38,607 nt of DNA from Armatimonadaceae bacterium (GTDB lineage Bacteria; Armatimonadota; Armatimonadia; Armatimonadales; Armatimonadaceae), in NCBI GenBank assembly GCA_030447685.1, contig JAUJOK010000044.1, positions 1 through 38,607 of the forward strand, given 5' to 3'. The notes beneath the pieces were generated by a model. It saw only the letters and a program-made list of their open reading frames with translations, did not search any database and was not told where the DNA came from. This document shows, piece by piece, positions 21,731-31,907 of the stretch (positions within the stretch are counted from its first letter, which is position 1; each line of letters starts with the position of its first letter). Made by a program: the position numbers and the translations under genes.

Positions 21731-22465
21731 CTATTCGTCGCCTAATATCACCGATGCGGCGGGGAGGTGTTGCAGCGCGCCGTCCGGCGTTTCCAGGGTC
21801 AGGGTGCCGTCGGGGGACAGGTCGTGGAGGCGGCAAAGCGTGGGCTGGCCGTCAATGACCAAGGTGCGGCGGGCGTCGGGGTCAGTCAGCGGCTTCCAGC
21901 GCGCTAAGGTCGCCGTCAGTCCGCCGTAAATCCACTCGTCCCAGCACAAACCGAGATGCCGCAACAGAGCGCGTTCAATGGAAACCACGTCGCGGTGTAT
22001 GCCCGTCACCCGCTCCAGTGTGGTGGCGATAGCCCGCACTTCCGGGGGGAAATCGGCGGCATTGACGTTGATACCGATGCCGATCAGCGGAATCACCAGC
22101 GCTTTGTCGGCGGGCAGCGTTTCCACCAGCACCCCGGCCAGCTTCGCGCCCGCGACGATCACATCATTCGGGAAGCGGACCCGGGCGCGCACGTCGGCCA
22201 CACGAATAACGGTTTCACACACAGCCAGTCCGGCGACCAGGGCAACCTGCCAGGCGCTGGCGACGGGGATAGTCGGAGCAATGGCTGTCAGGCAGACGTT
22301 TGCACCGGGCGGCGCGTACCACTTTCGCCCCTGCCGTCCGCGCCCCTGTGTCTGAAAGTTCGCGGCGACAACCGTCCCCGCAGGCGCTCCCCCCACCGCC
22401 AGTTCGCGCGCGGTATCCTGGGTTGAGGCGACCACATCGTAACGCCGGGGAGAGGCGAAATCCAA
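21731..22465 (-). CDS. birA: Biotin-[acetyl-CoA-carboxylase] ligase, no DNA-binding domain
   Basis: This enzyme activates biotin with ATP and attaches it to the carboxyl carrier protein of acetyl-CoA carboxylase. The biotin/ATP loop GRGRQGRKWYAPPGANVCLT is present, then RFPNDVIVAGAKLAGVLVE (Arg-Phe replacing the usual Lys-Trp before PND) and IGIGINVNAADFP. The protein is 244 aa and lacks the N-terminal winged helix of bifunctional BirA, so it should be a ligase only. The start is TTG at 22465, supported by AGGAG 7 nt upstream inside the end of nadC. It follows nadC by 4 nt in the smc-nadC-birA unit. Confidence 0.9.
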   Translation of the reverse strand: MDFASPRRYDVVASTQDTARELAVGGAPAGTVVAANFQTQGRGRQGRKWYAPPGANVCLTAIAPTIPVASAWQVALVAGLAVCETVIRVADVRARVRFPNDVIVAGAKLAGVLVETLPADKALVIPLIGIGINVNAADFPPEVRAIATTLERVTGIHRDVVSIERALLRHLGLCWDEWIYGGLTATLARWKPLTDPDARRTLVIDGQPTLCRLHDLSPDGTLTLETPDGALQHLPAASVILGDE

Positions 22466-22469
22466 CGTG

Positions 22470-23312
22470 CTACTCCTGTTCTATGAAGTCCAGCGAAATA
22501 TCCAGCGCAGGAGCCGAGTGGGTCAGTGCGCCGACCGAGATTAAATCGACGCCGGTTTTGGCGATAGCCGCGACAGTCTTGAGATTGACGCCTCCGGACG
22601 CTTCGGTAAGCGCCCGTCCCGCAACCCGCTTTACCGCTTCGTGCAGCATATCGGTACTCATGTTGTCCAGCAGGATGATGTCCGCTCCGGACGCGACCGC
22701 CTCATCCACCTGGGCCAGCGTTTTGCACTCCACTTCGATGCGCAGGGTATGCGGAGCCAGTTCACGTGCGCGCCACACCGTCGCCCCCACCCCACCGCCC
22801 GCCAGCAGATGGTTGTCCTTGATAAGGATGCCGTCGTACAGGCCGACACGATGGTTGTTTCCCCCGCCGACCCGCACCGCGTATTTTTCCAGCATCCGCA
22901 GCCCCGGCGTCGTTTTGCGCGTGTCCACGATACGCGCGTTCGTCCCAGCCACCGCCATCACAAACCGCATGGTCGTTGTCGCTACACCGGAAAGCCGCTG
23001 CACAAAGTTAAGCGCCACCCGTTCCGCCGTCAGCAGGCCGCAGGCCGTTCCCGTTATCATCGCCAGCGCCGTGCCGGGCCGCACCCGGTTTCCGTCCGCC
23101 ACCAGCGCCTCCCACTGCACACCCGGCTCGATCAGGCGAAAGGCATGCTCGGCGATACCCAGCCCGGCGATAATCCCCTCTGCCTTGGCAACCATCACGG
23201 CGCGGGCCGCGCGAAACTCCGGCACGGTCAGCAGCGTCGTCACATCGCCTGCGCCAATATCCTCGGCAAGTGCGGCGCGCAAAATCGGTTCGAATTGGAG
23301 CGGGTGAAGCAT
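22470..23312 (-). CDS. nadC: Nicotinate-nucleotide pyrophosphorylase (quinolinate phosphoribosyltransferase)
   Basis: The enzyme converts quinolinate and PRPP to nicotinate mononucleotide in NAD synthesis. Diagnostic motifs in order are EDIGAGDVTTLLT, ERVALNFVQRLSGVAT, IVDTRKTTPGLRMLEKYAV, GGGNNHRVGLYDGILIKDNH, IEVECKTLAQV and DIILLDNMS. The final SVGALTHSAPALDISLDF is nearly invariant in NadC. The length of 280 aa is standard. It starts 3 bp after the smc stop codon and continues into birA. nadA and nadB are not in the window. Confidence 0.95.
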   Translation of the reverse strand: MLHPLQFEPILRAALAEDIGAGDVTTLLTVPEFRAARAVMVAKAEGIIAGLGIAEHAFRLIEPGVQWEALVADGNRVRPGTALAMITGTACGLLTAERVALNFVQRLSGVATTTMRFVMAVAGTNARIVDTRKTTPGLRMLEKYAVRVGGGNNHRVGLYDGILIKDNHLLAGGGVGATVWRARELAPHTLRIEVECKTLAQVDEAVASGADIILLDNMSTDMLHEAVKRVAGRALTEASGGVNLKTVAAIAKTGVDLISVGALTHSAPALDISLDFIEQE

Positions 23313-23315
23313 AGA

Positions 23316-26300
23316 TTAGCCCCCTCCCCCCAGCCCCCTCCCCCACGCTGTGGGAGAGGGGGAGCCAGAGGAAAAAGCCGAGCTTCCTGCCGCGTCAATT
23401 TCTTGCTCCCCCTCTCCCACCGCGTGGGGGAGGGGGCTGGGGGGAGGGGGCAAAGCGGGAAGGGCAATGGCCGGGTCAGCCTCCGTTACCTGCATAGACA
23501 AACCGCGCGAGATGCCCGGCTCCTGCATGGTGATGCCGTACCAGAGCGGCGCGGCCTCCATCGTGGTCGCATTATGGGTGATGACGATGAACTGCATCCG
23601 CTGTCCGAACTCCCGGAGCAGGTCGCCGAACTTTTCGACATTCGCGCCGTCCAGCGGCGCGTCCACCTCGTCCAGCACGCAGAACGGGGCGGGCTTGACT
23701 TCCAGAAAAGCGAATAACAGCGCGGCAGCGGTCAGTGCGCGTTCGCCGCCCGAAAGCAGCGCCAGGCTTTGCCGCTTTTTGCCCGGCGGCTGTGCGATAA
23801 TCTCAATGCCGGTTTCCAGAATGTCGTCGGGGTCCGTGAGAACCAGTTCCGCGCTTCCTCCACCGAACAAACGCGCGAACAGGCCCGCGAACGACCGTCC
23901 GACCGCCTGGAACGTCTCCATAAAGATACCGCGTGTCGAATCATCGATCTCGGTGATGGCTGCGGTCAGTGATTCGCGCGCCGCCGCCAGGTCCGCCTGC
24001 TGTTCCTCAAGAAACCGGGAACGCTCGCTCAGCCGCTCGTATTCTTCGACTGCGCCGGTATTCACATTGCCCAGGACTTTGATCTCACGGCGCAGCCGCC
24101 CGATCTCCTGAGCGATGTCTCGCTCGGGTGGCGCACCGCCGGTAAGCGTGATGGCGGCATCCGGCGAAAGCTCGTACTCTTCGGACAGACGCACCGCGAC
24201 CCCCTCTGCCTGCGTCTCCACACGCGCCGCCCGAAGCCGCGCCGCCTGCGCCTGCTCCGCCGCTGTTCGCGCACCGCGCTCCGCCACTTTGATCCGTTCG
24301 CTCAGCGCGAAGTTTTCCGCAAGGAGCGCCTGCCGCGTTTCCCGCCAGCCTTCGAGGAGCGCCTGCGCCTCCGCCTGCGCCGTCCGTGCACGGTCTCGCT
24401 CCGTGATGCGCTCCGCTGCGTTAGCGTCTTCTTCGGCAATAATTGCCGCTGCCTCTTCCGCGCGTCGGGTTCGCTCCTGCGCGGTTCGGACGGCGCGTTC
24501 GATACCGCTTCGGGCACGGTCGGAATCGCGACGGGCCGACAGCGCACGCTCGCGTACCCCGGCCAGCTCGACGCCCAGCATCCGCGCCTGCGCCAGCGCC
24601 TCCCCGCGCGTCATCGCAAGCTGCCCCTGGCGGGCCTGCATCTCTTCGCGCGTCACCTGCGCCCCGGCATCCGCCGCGCCCGCCGCCTCCAGCGTCGCCG
24701 CCAGCGACTCTTCCCGGCGCGCGTCCGCCGCGTCCGCCTCGGCCAGCGTCCCGGCGCGCGCCTGTCGGGCTTCCGTGTCTCGAATCAGCCGCACCGCTTC
24801 GTTCTCTCTTGCCTGGGCTTGACGTCCCGCTTCCGCCGCCTGCTCCCGCGCCTGGGCAGCCGCCGCCTCCGCCGCGCCCACGGCGGCCTGCGCTGCTTCG
24901 CGCGCCGCCTGCGCCGCAGTCTCGTCGGTTTGAAGCTGTCGAATATTGTTTTCCGTCGTAACGACCGACGCGGCAAGCTCCGCAATCTCGCGCTTGCGTC
25001 CCAGAAGCTGAGGTCCCGTTCGGGCCGTCGTTCCGCCGGTGATCGCCCCCGTCGGCACCACCACCTCGCCCGTCAGGGTGACTATCTTGGCCCAGCCGTC
25101 GATCTGCCGGGAAACGCGCGTCGCCGTGTCGAGATCGTCCACAAAAAGGATTCGCGCCAGAAGGACCCGCACGGCGGGAGCGACATCCACATCATGCCCG
25201 ACCAGATCGGCGGCGCTTCCGAGCACCCCCGACCACTGGCGCGCGGCCCGGCGCAGTGAATCGGGCACCTCCTGAGCGCGCAGGGCGTCTAAGGGCAGGA
25301 AAGTCGCGCGCCCATCCCGGCTTTCCTTTAAGAAGGCAATAGCCGCCTTCGCCTCCGCTTCCGTGTCGGTAATGATGTCCTGAAGGCTCGCGCCCAGCGC
25401 AATCTCGACCGCCGTATCCAGATTCTCCGGGACCCGCAGCGCATCCGCCACCACCTGATAACGCCCGCGAATCTGCCCGGTCTTCACCGCGCCCGTCACG
25501 GCGCGCACCCCGGCGAAATAGCCTTCCTGCGCCGCTTCCGTTTCGCGCAGCACTCGCAGGCGCGCGTTCTGCTCGGCCAGCCGCCGCTCCGCCGCCGTTC
25601 GCCGCTCGCGTGTCGCCGTCAGGGTGTCCCCTGCCTGCCGCCGCGCGGGTTCATGCTCCTCAGCCAGCGTGCGGCGCAGTTCACTCTCGGTCGTACGCGC
25701 TGCTTCCTGACGCTCGCGCAGCGTGGCGGCATCCCGCCGCGCCGTCTCCGCTTCCGCCACGCGCGCCGTCAGGGCGGTTTGGATATCGGCCATCTCGCCT
25801 GCCCGCTGCGCTCGCCGCGTTCGCACCGCTGCCTGTTCCGCCTTCTGGGCAGCCAGCCGCCGCGCCAGTTCCACATAGTCGGCCTGCTGACCCGCCAGCG
25901 TGCGCGAAAGCTCCGCCAGCGCCCGGTCCGCATCGGCGGCGGCGCGTTCCGCCGTCGCCAGTTCCTGCGCCAGTTCCTGCGCCCGCGCTTCGGCGTCGGC
26001 AAGCGTGGTTGTCAGCGCGTCGGCCTCGGCCTCATAGCGCGCCCGCTCCTCGGCCAGCATCTCCAGGTCGCGCGCCAGCGTCTCACCCGCGCGGGCGGCC
26101 CCGGCCCGGCGTTCCGCTGATAGCGCGCGATCTGGCTTTCGGCGCGCTCTGCCTGCGCCAGCGCCGTCTGCTGCCGCAGGCGGGCGTCGTCCATCTTCGC
26201 TTCGGCCTCGACAATGCGCTGTCCCAGCGTTACCGCCGCCGCTTCGCCCTCCGATGCCTCGGCGCGCAAAGCGTCCACCTCGGCCTCGGCGTCCCGCGCC

Positions 26301-27039
26301 GTTCGCGCTAATTCCCGCAGTTCCTCGACAAAGCGTTTATAATCGGCGGCCAGCAGGCCGACCTCGATCTCGCGCAGCCGCGTGGAAAGTTCCCGGTGCC
26401 GCCGCGCCGTTTCCGCCTGCTCGGCGAGCGGCCCCAACTGCCCGCCGATCTCATGGGCGATGTCGCGCACCCGCAGCAGGTTCGCCTCGACATGCTCTAA
26501 CTTGCGCTGGGCCTCGCGCTTGCGGGTGCGGTACTTCTTGATGCCCGCTGCTTCTTCAAAAAGCGCGCGGCGGTCTTCGGCGTGGGCGGAAAGGATGGCG
26601 TCGATCTCGCTCTGGTTGACGATGGCATACGCGCCGCGCCCGACGCCGGTATCGGTAAACAGGTCGGTGATGTCGCGCAGGCGGCAGGGGACTTTGTTGA
26701 GCAGATATTCGCTTTCGCCGGAGCGGTAGATGCGCCGGGTGATCGTCACCTCGGCGAAGTCCAGGGGAAGGAAGCGGCTTTCGTTATCCACCGTCAGCGA
26801 GACTTCGGCCATACCAGGGGCTTGCGCCGGGCCGCGCCCGCGAAGATAACGTCCTGCGCCCGGCTTGCCCGCAGCGAGCTTGCCTTCTGCTCGCCCAGAA
26901 CCCAGGTAATGGCATCGGCGACATTGGATTTCCCGGAGCCGTTGGGACCCACCACCGCCGTCACCCCCGGCACGAACTCGATCTCGGTTCGGTCGGCGAA
27001 GGTCTTGAAGCCGTGGAGCGTGAGGCGTTTCAGGCGCAT
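23316..27039 (-). pseudogene. smc: Chromosome segregation protein SMC, frame broken twice
   Basis: SMC is the ATPase of the bacterial condensin. Three frame pieces make one protein of about 1,241 aa. Piece 1 (27039 to about 26815) has [11 protein letters not shown] (Walker A). Piece 2 (26812 to about 26117) has the start of the first coiled coil (GIKKYRTRKREAQRKLEH). Piece 3 (to 23316) has the rest of the coils, a hinge (about residues 500-680), LLSGGERALTA and the Walker B region FCVLDEVDAPLD. Adding one G near 26812-26820 (CCCCTGGGTATGG) and one near 26116-26119 (CAGGCGGAA) restores every motif. With no other damage, sequencing error is as likely as decay. The last ~45 residues come from a dispersed repeat. 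A consensus promoter precedes it. Confidence 0.9.
23318..23450. repeat. Dispersed GC-rich palindromic repeat, copy E, within the smc 3' end
   Basis: Arms of about 45 bp (CCCCCTCCCCCCAGCCCCCT side at 23323-23370 and its mirror at 23408-23450) are imperfectly inverted around a short centre. The pattern CTCTCCCA/TGGGAGAG resembles the other copies, but the outer blocks differ. The smc frame reads through it to a stop at 23316-23318. Confidence 0.75.
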
Positions 27040-27047
27040 ACGCCCCG

Positions 27048-27076
27048 ATTGTAGCGTTTCACTCCGTATTTGTCAA
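27048..27076 (-). promoter_or_regulatory. Consensus promoter of smc, near-leaderless
   Basis: On the minus strand TTGACA (27071-27076) and TACAAT (27048-27053) are 17 bp apart. The ATG at 27039 follows 8 nt after the -10 box. Confidence 0.8.
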
Positions 27077-27274
27077 GGACTGCCACTTACGGCAGTACAA
27101 GATAAGCTGCTGCGCTGAGCAGACGGGTTGCCGCTTCCTTTCGAGACGTTCCACCCTTCAAAATAAGCACATCAACGGAAGCACATCAGCAGGAATACCG
27201 TGTTTGCCTGCTTAAATCTGCATCCAACCGAAATTTGATTTGCGGCAACACCCGAAAAAAGGAGACAGCAACAG

Positions 27275-27514
27275 ATGAGAAATGTTCTGGTTCGTGTTTA
27301 TGACAGCAGTGGCAAGCCCGCTTACTACGCCCGCGTCACCGTCAATGTGTACCAATTCATGGCTGGTGGTCAGAAAGAAGCCTTTACCGACAGCGACGGC
27401 AGAGCCGAACTTGATTTAGATGTAGACGAGGGTGCGGAAATCAGTATCGGTGTCAACGGGTCAGAGAAGGTCAGTCGAGGCAAGATTCGTGGCGAGTACC
27501 GCATAAGCATTTAA
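27275..27514 (+). CDS. Small beta-sandwich-like protein, unknown
   Basis: This 79-aa protein is made of alternating strands (NVLVRVYDSSGKPAYYARVT, FTDSDGRAELDLDVDEGAEI) and resembles one carboxypeptidase-regulatory-like or transthyretin-like domain without a signal peptide. AAAGGAG about 10 nt before ATG 27275 supports the start. It lies 71 bp upstream of the ankyrin-repeat gene on the same strand and could be its partner. That link is based only on position. I recognise no named family. Confidence 0.7.
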   Translation: MRNVLVRVYDSSGKPAYYARVTVNVYQFMAGGQKEAFTDSDGRAELDLDVDEGAEISIGVNGSEKVSRGKIRGEYRISI

Positions 27515-27585
27515 CCTCAGAATCAGCACCGGCACAGAGCAGTGAATCTGATAGGTTGTGAAAAGGAGCCGCGCCGAAATCAGAG

Positions 27586-29427
27586 ATGAATAAGTCCAAG
27601 GCCGCAAATACGAAAGTGAGGGAGAAAAGGGCAATGTCAGCACTACATGATGCCGCCTATACGGGAGAAATCGAAGATGTAAAAAGTCTGCTGGAGAGCA
27701 GACCCAATGTTAACGAGCAGCATGAAGACCATGGTGGCACTCCTTGCTTCTGGCTGCCATGAATGGCCATAGTGAGGTCGTTCGCTTGTTATTAGAGAAT
27801 GGGGCCAATGCCAATATTCCAGCCTCAGGGAATGTTACCGCTCTTTTCTACGCAGTCCAAAAAGGTTATGTGGAGATTGTGAAGTTGTTATTGACACATG
27901 GAGCGGACGTGAACATACCCAATGATGACGACGTTACTCCACTGTTTATGGCGGCTCAAAAGGGATATGTGGATATTGCGAAATTGCTCATAGAGAACCA
28001 GGCCAATGCCAACCTCAAAGATGATGCTGGCGTGGCACCGTTATCCGCAGCAGCGGGTGCGGGTCAGGCGGAGATAGTGCAATTGCTGTTAACGAAGGGT
28101 AATGCTGATGTTAATGCAGAAAGTGACATTAGGCGACCCCGTTACTCTACGCTGCAGAAAACGGCCACACGGAAGTCGTAAAGCTTTTGTTGGAACATGG
28201 AGCCGACGTTAACAGGCAAGAAAAAACATGGGGAATGGCTCCCCTCCTTAGCACAACTCAGTATGGTCACGCTGAAGTCGTGCGCATTCTGATAACGGCA
28301 GGGGCTGATGTCAACATCTTTAACAAGTCCATGGTTTCTGCTCTCGATTTCGCGACCAGATACAACCACGAGGAAGTCCGGCAGATTCTTCTTGCCAGTG
28401 GCGCTGAAGACGACCCGGTGCCGCCACTTCATGAGGCGGTTTATGAAAACAATGTCTGGGAAGTAGGAAGTGGGCTGGCTCGCGGGGCGAAGGTTGACGA
28501 GGAACGCCAAGGTTTTACCCCGCTCCGTTTGGCGGCTCAGTATGGGCACATAGAGGTTGCGCGCCTGCTGTTGGAGCGGAAGCCGATGTCAACGCCCAGG
28601 GAGAGGGCGGATTGACGCCTCTTTACTCAGCGGCGATAAACGGCCATACGGAAATGGTACGCCTGCTCTTGGAATACAATCCGACCCCAATATCAAGACT
28701 ATGGAAGGTTCTACCCCATTGTCTATAGCGGCTGGAAAGGGACACATGGAGATCGTAGGCCTTTTAGTTGAAAGGGGCTGAGGTCAATATCCGGGATGCC
28801 GCTAAGGCCACTCCCTTATTTTTTGCTGCTCAGGACGACCATGACGAAGTTGTCAAATGCCTGTTGGAAGCGGGAGCCGATCCCACGGTACCCGATAAAA
28901 ACGGGCTGACCCCCTTGCATCAGGCGGCTGCCCACGGCTGCGTAAGTGTCCTGCAAAACCTATTAGCGTCTAAAGAAAGAGCGGAGCAGATTGTAAATCT
29001 CCGAACAGAACTGGGTAGTACCCCTCTATTCTTGGCCGTTGTGGGAGGACATCCCGAGATTGTGCGCCCTCTCCTACAGAACGGAGCCGATGCTGGTATC
29101 CCCGGAAGCAGAGGGCAACTTCCTGTGGAGAGAGCTAAAGCCGACGGTAATCAAGAAATCGTCAGCTTACTTTTAAAGGCAAAGAAGTCAATGCCTGTCA
29201 TGTCAGAAGAACAGACGGAAGAAGCACTTCGGGCGGCAAACAAGAAACAGAAATGGGAGAAAGAGGCGCAACAGCGGACAAAGGAACTCAAGGAACAAAA
29301 GGACGCACTTAAGAAAACGGAAGATGAAAATGACCGGCGGATACGTGAACGCCTTTGCTTAAAGTGTGGGACACCTTTAGGCTTCTTGGACAAGCTAAGT
29401 GGGCGGAAAGAACACAAGAATTGTTAA
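27586..29427 (+). pseudogene. Ankyrin-repeat protein with C-terminal zinc ribbon, frame broken five times
   Basis: Pieced together, this is about 615 aa of ankyrin repeats (LLLENGANANIPASGNVTAL, HGADVNIPNDDDVTPLFMAA and many more). A charged coiled coil (KQKWEKEAQQRTKELKEQKD) and a C-terminal CLKCGTPLGFLDKLSGRK ... C zinc-ribbon-like motif follow. The frame shifts near 27743 (a T missing), 28131 (G), 28576 (G), 28678 (A) and 28774 (two bases). Each restored base brings back consensus ankyrin sequence with no residues lost. The ATG at 27586 has AAAAGGAG 17 nt upstream; 27634 is an alternative start. No signal peptide or membrane segment is seen, so a cytoplasmic protein-binding role is likely. 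Decay or low-quality sequence are both possible. Confidence 0.85.
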
Positions 29428-29530
29428 AAAGCACCAGCTTTGTTGGGTGGCGCAGGTGGATAATAGGGGCTGCACGTGTTCTTCGTCGGGTTTCTGGGAA
29501 ATCTGGGGACAATTAAAGCAGGCCATAGCG

Positions 29531-29536
29531 TATAAT
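29531..29536 (+). promoter_or_regulatory. -10 box before the small exported peptide gene
   Basis: TATAAT lies 51 nt upstream of ATG 29588; the -35 region is poor. A short hairpin (CCGGGAGTATTCCCGG, near 29547-29562) lies between the box and the gene. Confidence 0.45.
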
Positions 29537-29587
29537 AGGGCAACCACCGGGAGTATTCCCGGCAAATCGACAGGGAGTTTTGCTATC

Positions 29588-29719
29588 ATGAAAAATCGCT
29601 GGAAGCGCGCGAGCCTTATCGCGGCGCTGCTGATGCTGACAGGCGCGGCGGTCGCGGCCACACAGATGAACAACGCGGCGGCTCCGCCTGCGGAAAAGAC
29701 CTGCTGCCCCGGCCACTAA
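29588..29719 (+). CDS. Short exported peptide ending CCPGH
   Basis: The 43-aa product has a basic start (MKNRWKRA), a hydrophobic stretch of about 17 residues with an AVAA cleavage-like end, and a short mature part of about 20 residues ending TCCPGH. It looks like a secreted or membrane-anchored small peptide. The double Cys plus His could bind metal or be modified. A TATAAT upstream and a very strong terminator right after it bracket a compact unit, which supports a real gene. GGGAG lies about 11 nt before the start. No known family is recognised. Confidence 0.55.
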   Translation: MKNRWKRASLIAALLMLTGAAVAATQMNNAAAPPAEKTCCPGH

Positions 29720-30106
29720 TCACGGCAATCGAAAAAGCGAAAGCGGGAAAGGCATTCGGTGCCTTTCCCGCTTTTGTTCGTCGTTTTTCAGCCGAAGGCG
29801 GCATTGCCAGGCAGGTTGTCTATCCGGTTCCGGCAGGCTTCGGTGTTCCCCTTGCGGTGGCAGTAAACGGGCTAACTTCATTTCTGCGCGTTCAACTTCT
29901 GCCTTGAACCGGGCCAATTCCGCCTGCATCTGGGCGCGGTCGGCATCGCGCAGTGCTTCCAGCCGGGCCAGTCGCTCGCGCATGTCCGCTGACTCACGCT
30001 GTAACTTCTCGAATCCGGCGTCCACTACTTTGCGTAGCTCCCGGACATCCTCCGTAACCGCATCCAGGCGATGAACTATCGTGGCGATCTTTTGCAGCGT
30101 CTGCAA
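29720..30106 (-). CDS. Coiled-coil protein, unknown
   Basis: Residues 1-85 of this 128-aa product form a continuous heptad-like helix (IVHRLDAVTEDVRELRKVVD, FEKLQRESADMRERLARLEA, ELARFKAEVERAEMKLARLL). The last 40 residues are basic and irregular, and their coding sequence overlaps the strong terminator at 29740-29774. The C-terminus may therefore be wrong if a base is missing here. The start is a TTG at 30106, 17 bp behind the preceding small gene, so the two are probably co-transcribed. I recognise no family. Confidence 0.55.
   Translation of the reverse strand: MQTLQKIATIVHRLDAVTEDVRELRKVVDAGFEKLQRESADMRERLARLEALRDADRAQMQAELARFKAEVERAEMKLARLLPPQGEHRSLPEPDRQPAWQCRLRLKNDEQKRERHRMPFPLSLFRLP
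29740..29774. terminator. Strong bidirectional terminator
   Basis: AAAGCGGGAAAGGCA (29740-29754) pairs perfectly with TGCCTTTCCCGCTTT (29760-29774) around TTCGG. A- and T-rich ends on both sides let it end the exported-peptide transcript and, on the other strand, the coiled-coil transcript. Confidence 0.88.
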
Positions 30107-30123
30107 GACGTTTTCGCTTGCCC

Positions 30124-30342
30124 CTACATCGCCTCTACCCGTTTTTGAAGCGCCTGAGTCGTTGTATGAACCTCGTCGGCAAAGCGATCAACCGCCGCCG
30201 TCAGGTCATCCAGCGCGGCATCCAGCAGATGTATCTCTTCGTCGGAAGACTTCGGCAGCGCCTCGTCCGGCAGACGTATAATTTCACCGCGCCGGGGGCC
30301 GGAGATTATCACCGCCTCGACAGCCTCAACGGTCGGCACCAT
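30124..30342 (-). CDS. Small acidic protein of about 72 aa, partner of the coiled-coil gene
   Basis: ATG at 30342 with GGAAGAGAG upstream gives 72 aa; the frame is open further back but without a site. The N-terminal half reads VEAVIISGPRRGEIIRLPDE, a strand-turn-strand pattern, followed by the helix SDEEIHLLDAALDDLTAAVD and RFADEVHTTTQALQKR. A TACAAT at 30394-30399 (minus strand) may be its -10 box. It lies 17 bp before the coiled-coil gene. Both products may interact through helices, which is inference. No family name comes to mind. Confidence 0.6.
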   Translation of the reverse strand: MVPTVEAVEAVIISGPRRGEIIRLPDEALPKSSDEEIHLLDAALDDLTAAVDRFADEVHTTTQALQKRVEAM

Positions 30343-30423
30343 TTTCGTTCTCTCTTCCTGTTCCTCGAAACAGCCGCAGCTCTTTCTGCGTCCATTGTAT
30401 CCTATGGGCAGCCTGCAAAGCAA

Positions 30424-30457
30424 AAGGGACGCGGCTGCTTTCTGCGCCGCGCCCCTT
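30424..30457 (-). terminator. Terminator of metK
   Basis: On the minus strand AAGGGGCGCGGC (30457 down to 30446) pairs with GCCGCGTCCCTT (30435 to 30424), with one G-U pair and a 10-nt loop. TTGCTTTGC follows. It lies 24 bp after the metK stop. Confidence 0.8.
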
Positions 30458-30480
30458 GCCTACTCACCCGGTGAGGGGCC

Positions 30481-31617
<1,137 letters not shown>

Positions 31618-31699
31618 ATTTCCCTCTCCTGGGTTATGGTACTCGCAGCGGCGGCGCGCCCAAAAAAGCGCACGAGCTTAGGGATAGAGAGGGGGCAGC

Positions 31700-31747
31700 A
31701 AAAACGGCGCGCGCCCCGTCAGGGACGACAGCAGCCGTGGCGGCGCA
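31700..31747 (-). terminator. Expression-platform terminator upstream of metK
   Basis: On the minus strand GTGCGCC (31747 to 31741) can pair with GGCGCGC further on, and ACGGC with GCCGT. The stem ends in TTTTT at 31704-31700. It follows the SAM-I aptamer and precedes metK by about 85 nt. This is where SAM-dependent termination would occur. Confidence 0.6.
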
Positions 31748-31752
31748 CTTGA

Positions 31753-31890
31753 ACTCTCTTATCTTCGCGGAAAACTTCCCGCTCCGGAATTCGCACCTGC
31801 CGTAAACGCTGCGCCGGGAAGCAACAGTGTTTGCGGTGGTTGTGGTGGCATCATTGGGCCGGTCCCTCCGCCACTCTGGATAAGCGTCGC
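31753..31890 (-). ncRNA. SAM-I (S-box) riboswitch for metK
   Basis: Read on the minus strand, the aptamer begins GCTTATCCAGAGTGGCGGAG and continues GGACCGGCCCAATGATGCC, which match the S-box core (CTTATC-AGAG-GGTGGAGGGA-TGGCCC-ATGA-GCC). The later GGTGCGAATTCCGGAGCGGG and the closing GATAAGAGAG match the 3' core and pair with the opening CTTATC as helix P1. The aptamer binds SAM; binding should favour the terminator that follows. Its position before metK fits exactly. The middle arm is somewhat unusual (ACCACAACCACC in place of the classical GGCAACC). Confidence 0.88.
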
Positions 31891-31907
31891 TCTGCGGTTG
31901 TCGAGGA

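Noticed and set aside
22300..23307. Long plus-strand open frames opposite nadC and birA
   Set aside because: Both minus-strand genes have complete family motifs; the opposite frames are Ser/Ala/Arg-rich shadows without ribosome sites.
28187..28781. Several separate small ankyrin genes
   Set aside because: The pieces abut, share repeat register once single bases are restored, and the inner pieces lack ribosome sites. They are one broken gene.
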